Shown here: piece after piece, positions 60,537-64,000 of the stretch | Position numbering within the stretch: position 1 is the stretch's first letter | How the letters are laid out: the number at the start of each line of letters is the position of its first letter | Source: Macrocybe gigantea | Taxonomy: Eukaryota; Basidiomycota; Agaricomycetes; Agaricales; Callistosporiaceae | Direction of reading: 5' to 3' | Assembly (NCBI GenBank): GCA_011319805.1 | Contig: SJRY01000283.1 | Coordinates: 186,001 to 250,000 of the forward strand | DNA length: 64,000 bases | Made by a program: the position numbers and the translations under genes | The notes under the pieces: generated by a model | Told to the model about the DNA's origin: nothing | What the model saw: only the letters and a program-made list of their open reading frames with translations | The model's database searches: none

Positions 60537-63299
60537 ATGGGACACAAAAAGAACCAGGAGAAGCTCGAAGTCTCCAGCGTGATCTCGGATGGCACGCCCA
60601 AGGTCGAATTTTATGACCCGTCGAAAGAAAGCATCTGGACACGGCTTGGTGTCACGTTTGAAAGTTTCAAACGAGCTCCTGGGACCACTGGGTAGGCTCA
60701 TTAGATACGGTCATGCGCTACTCAAGGCTCTTATTAGTCCTTCGCAGTGGTCAAGTCATTGTCGGAAATGTCGAAGATGTAGAACGACTTCGGGCGGAGA
60801 ACCCTATGCTACAACAGAAGATGAAGCCTAGACATCTCCAGATGATCGCAGTCGGTGAGTCCCTTAGGACGACTGCAGGCGGCCTTCTTCTCATTTGGCC
60901 TAGGTGGAAGTATCGGTACTGGCTTGTTTGTGGGGTCTGGTTCCGCCCTTCACGTCGGTGGACCGGCTGGCGTTCTGATCGCATGGTTACTCATGGGTTT
61001 CATGTTGGTCAACGTCACTCAGGTTTGTCAGAATTTTAGCGGTCGGTTGTGGCATGATTCATGTTCTTCCGCCAGGCTCTCGGTGAAATGAGTATTCTGT
61101 ATCCCGTCTCCGGAGGCTTCTATACCCTGGCTGGTCGATTTTTGGACCCCTCATTTGCCTTTGCTATGGGCTGGAACTATGTTTTCCAATGGGCTGTCGT
61201 GCTTCCTTTGGAAATAACGGTTGCCGGAACTACTGTAAATTACTGGGGAGCGGACGTCCCGATAGCGGCTTGGATAACGGTATTTTGGGTTGCAATTAGT
61301 GAGTCCCTCCGGCTCTATCATTTTTGTCTGTACCGTCTTCTAACCCTGCCTTCCAGTAATTGTTAGCGTGTTCGGGACCCTTGGCTTCGCAGAAGAGGAA
61401 TTTTGGTCCTCGTGCTTAAAGCTCATCGTCGTCGTCATGTTCATATTTATCGGGGTGTAGGTGGAAATGTGCTTCTCGGGCGCTTAAGCTGATTTATTTG
61501 TCATGAAGCATTTGTATCTGTGGCGGCGGTCCTAATGGAGGAGTGTACAATCATTATATTGGCGGCAAGTATTGGCACGATCCCGGCGCTTTCGCAAACG
61601 GCTTCAAAGGAGTGTGTTCCGTGTTTGTGACGGGTGAGAAATAGTTTCCTTCGTGATTCCAACTGGACAGAAAGTTGATACTGGTCCTCCTAGCGGCCTT
61701 CTCGTTTGGTCTGTATCATCCTCCATCTTCGGATTGCTGAGTTCTCATGTCAGAAAATAGCTGGCACTGAGCTTATCGGCCTTGCTGCTAGTGAGACCCC
61801 GGACCCCAGAGCCACAATGCCAGGTTTGAAATTCTCATTTCTTTATGTGTTCTGTGACGTTAACAATGCCGTATTCAGGTGCTGTGAAGGGAACGTTCTG
61901 GCGCGTGGTATGTACACCCTGGTAGATAATTGGATCTCGATGTTAACCTCTTCCAACTTAGACTTTGATCTACATCACCTCGCTCACCATCATTGGCCTC
62001 CTTATTCCCTTCAATGAGCCCCGACTGCTGGGTGCTTCGGGCTCAGGTATGTTTCATGAGATTCGTCCGTTTACTCAGGGCTTATGATTTTGCAGCCGCT
62101 TCTCCATTCGTCATCGTGCTTGATCATGCAAAGATTAGAGGATTGAACCGTGAGTTCATCGCCCTGTTTCTCTCCCTATATCCTAGGCCCATAACGCAAA
62201 CATCCAGACTTTGTCAATGTCACGATTTGTATCTCCGTCTTGTCCATTGGCTTGTCTTGTGTTTATGCTGGATCCCGAACCTTGACTGCGCTTGCTGAGA
62301 CTGGCTATGCTCCAAAATTCTTCGCATACGGTGCGCGTTGAGCCTTACCCCTTTGTGCTTCTTGTTGATGAGCAATTGTGTTTTAGTCGACAAGTCCAGT
62401 CGACCCCTTTGGTCTGTCATTGCCATCTTGGCTTTTGGACCCATTGGATATGTCAACGTTGTCGCGGCTGGCGATACAGTCTGTACGTTGACCGGTTTGA
62501 TTCCTCCCTGCGAACCGCTGCTCATGGAGTTGCCTCTAGTCTTGTGGCTACTCGCTCTCTCTGGTCTTTCGACCCTTTTCACATGGCTGTCGATCTGCCT
62601 CTGCCAGTGAGTTGCACCCACGGCGTTCGGTTGGCTGTCCCGTCGTTAACCTGTCTTCTCTATTTCAGCATCCGCTTCAGACAAGCCTGGAAGTACAACG
62701 GTCACTCAACGGAAGAGTTACCCTTCCGCGCATTGTTTGGCATCTGGGGCTCCTGGTTTGGTGCTATTCTGATCGTGCTGGTGCTTATAGCCCAATTCTA
62801 TATCGTAAGTTCCGTGGTTCTCAGCCACTCTCTACTCGCCCGTGCTGACCTCCCTATTAGGCTTTGTGGCCCATCGGCGGGATGTCATCTGACCCGAAGG
62901 TTGTCGCTCAGTCGTTTTTCTGTAAGTCCATGGTTACGGGCTTTCATTTTGGGAACGTGTTTGACTTGGCCCTCTCTTACAGCGGTATATCTTGCGGCCC
63001 CCATCATGATCCTTTTCTGGATCGCGGGATATGTCTGGAAGCGTGCTCTTCCTAAGAGAATCCACGAAATCGACATTGATGTGCGCGTTTTGCTTGATAG
63101 CTCTAGAGGCATGTAGCTGACCCGAAATTGCAGTCTGGTCGCAAGAGCTGGTTGACTGCTGAAGATATGCGTGAGGTAAATCTCGATTTCTGCCCACCGC
63201 CGCCCAACAACGGAAGCTCATACTATCTTGCAGTGGCGCGCCGAACGCATGCAGGCGCCTTGGTACATCCGCATCTACCGCATCTTGTTCTCCAATTGA
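60537..63299 (+). CDS. Amino-acid permease, AAT/APC family (Gap1/Put4-like)
   Basis: Plasma-membrane amino-acid:H+ symporter with 12 TM segments. Nineteen exons read in frame from ATG 60537 ([12 protein letters not shown]) to TGA 63299, including a 15-nt microexon (61694-61708, AFSF). Key motifs: [24 protein letters not shown] (TM1), [77 protein letters not shown], and [16 protein letters not shown]. The TM9-10 part is [16 protein letters not shown] with [14 protein letters not shown], and the C-terminus [28 protein letters not shown] is typical of the family. No frame breaks over 2.7 kb. Specificity (general or selective) cannot be told. Confidence 0.94.
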
Positions 63300-63799
63300 T
63301 GAAACGGCGTATACCATAATTTTGGCGTGATGATTTCCTTAATGATCTGAAATGGTTTGACTCGTGTATTTATTCATTGTGTACCTGTATCTTCGTTCTT
63401 TCTCGTCGGATTCGACGACGATGAGAACACGCCAAAATACATTCGAATATGATTGTATGATTTCTTCTGGTCTCATAATTTGGTGAACGTTGTTGAAGGA
63501 GAATGCTCGGCACCATGAAGCAGAGCAAGTCAGTAAGCATTGTCTAGAACGGCTTCCGAAAAATTGTCGTATCCGCAACGGACATCGAGTGACCTCGCTA
63601 CCAATTGTAGACGTGGGAAAGACGCGTCAAGGTGCAAAGGCACGTGCATCGTGACAGAGCACGTGAACTGGTTTGTTTACTCCTAAACAGACAGAAACTG
63701 AAATCGATTCCTAAATCCGAGCGCGTCCCCTTGCTCACTCTCATCTCTCCTTCATCGCCCTCATCCTTCCCCGCCCGAAGGACCGTTCAGCCTGCAATA
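63300..63799. other. Intergenic region and promoter of the next gene
   Basis: CACGTG-type motifs at about 63641-63646 and 63661-63666 (GGCACGTGCA, GCACGTGAAC). A CT-rich leader at about 63727-63775 precedes ATG 63800. Confidence 0.45.
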
Positions 63800-64000
63800 A
63801 TGCCTCGCAAAGCTGCTGCTGCTGCCGCGACCGAGGGCGCAACCGACCGCGTAGAGCCGCGCCGTTCCTCGAGAATCAAGGAGATGCCCAAGCAGGAACC
63901 CCCTGCCAAGAAGCCCGCCAAACCGAGAGCGCGGAAGGCGGACAAGGAAAAGGAAAAGGACAAGGAGGGTGCAGAGGCTAAGGATGTCAAACCCAAATCT
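63800..64000 (+). CDS. Basic Lys/Ala/Pro-rich nuclear-type protein (partial, runs off the window)
   Basis: ATG 63800 opens MPRKAAAAAATEGATD, then RRSSRIKEMPKQEPPAKKPAKP and RARKADKEKEKDKEG. High Lys, Ala and Pro with the RRSSRIKE start is the pattern of basidiomycete proteins that carry chromatin or HMG-type functions; no domain is visible yet. The 3' end is outside the window, so the function stays open. Confidence 0.6.
   Translation, partial: MPRKAAAAAATEGATDRVEPRRSSRIKEMPKQEPPAKKPAKPRARKADKEKEKDKEGAEAKDVKPKS

Noticed and set aside
1..64000. CRISPR arrays, rRNA genes, telomeric repeats or complete transposons
   Set aside because: None seen; a eukaryotic window without repeat-spacer structure, TTAGGG arrays, or reverse transcriptase/transposase motifs.

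Overview
The window is nuclear DNA of a filamentous basidiomycete, most likely an Agaricomycete. The reasons are short introns (about 45-65 bp, GT..AG) in nearly every gene, a cluster of FunK1 'fungal-type protein kinase' genes (a family expanded in mushroom-forming fungi), and an intron-bearing tRNA-Asp. Exon joins below were deduced by hand from reading frame, splice sites and family knowledge. No search could be run.

1-17.6 kb: six FunK1 kinase genes in the orientation - - + - - -, called A to F here. They share one four-exon plan and fall into three pairs, A/D, B/E and C/F, in the order A-B-C then D-E-F. That order suggests a duplicated three-gene block with C inverted. D and E look intact. 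A and B are readable but have lost the usual N-terminus (B also has a shifted tail). C is a clear pseudogene and F is probably broken. Five promoters, and remnants at the sixth, share an ordered cis-module whose core is a 16-bp near-palindrome, GTCACGAACGCGTGAC. Behind C lies a 176-bp tandem duplication.

18-36 kb: a basic disordered protein, a 15-exon MFS drug:H+ antiporter, a small four-TM protein, a gene-poor stretch (about 25-27.6 kb), an A1 aspartic protease with three frame breaks, an Ost-alpha/DUF300 membrane protein, and an Ahp1/PMP20-type peroxiredoxin ending in AKL.

36-44.6 kb: mostly relics and non-coding DNA. It contains a Ras-binding-domain fragment of a Ste11-type MAPKKK without its kinase, two small multi-exon genes (an acidic protein and a Tyr/Gly/Ser-rich protein), and a 0.97-kb segment bounded by 45-bp inverted repeats.

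44.6-64 kb: a dense conserved region. In order it holds tRNA-Asp(GTC), PEX19, an M35 (deuterolysin-type) metalloprotease, Mediator subunit MED10, a single-pass membrane protein, a Pil1-domain eisosome protein flanked by two members of an uncharacterised MGxSxS family, a 19-exon amino-acid permease, and the start of a basic nuclear-type protein that runs off the end.

Functional themes are peroxisome biogenesis and antioxidant defence (PEX19, AKL-tagged peroxiredoxin), plasma-membrane transport and organisation (MFS, permease, Pil1), and secreted proteolysis (A1, M35). Several conserved genes, PEX19 included, carry single-base frame breaks, so part of the apparent gene decay may be assembly error.
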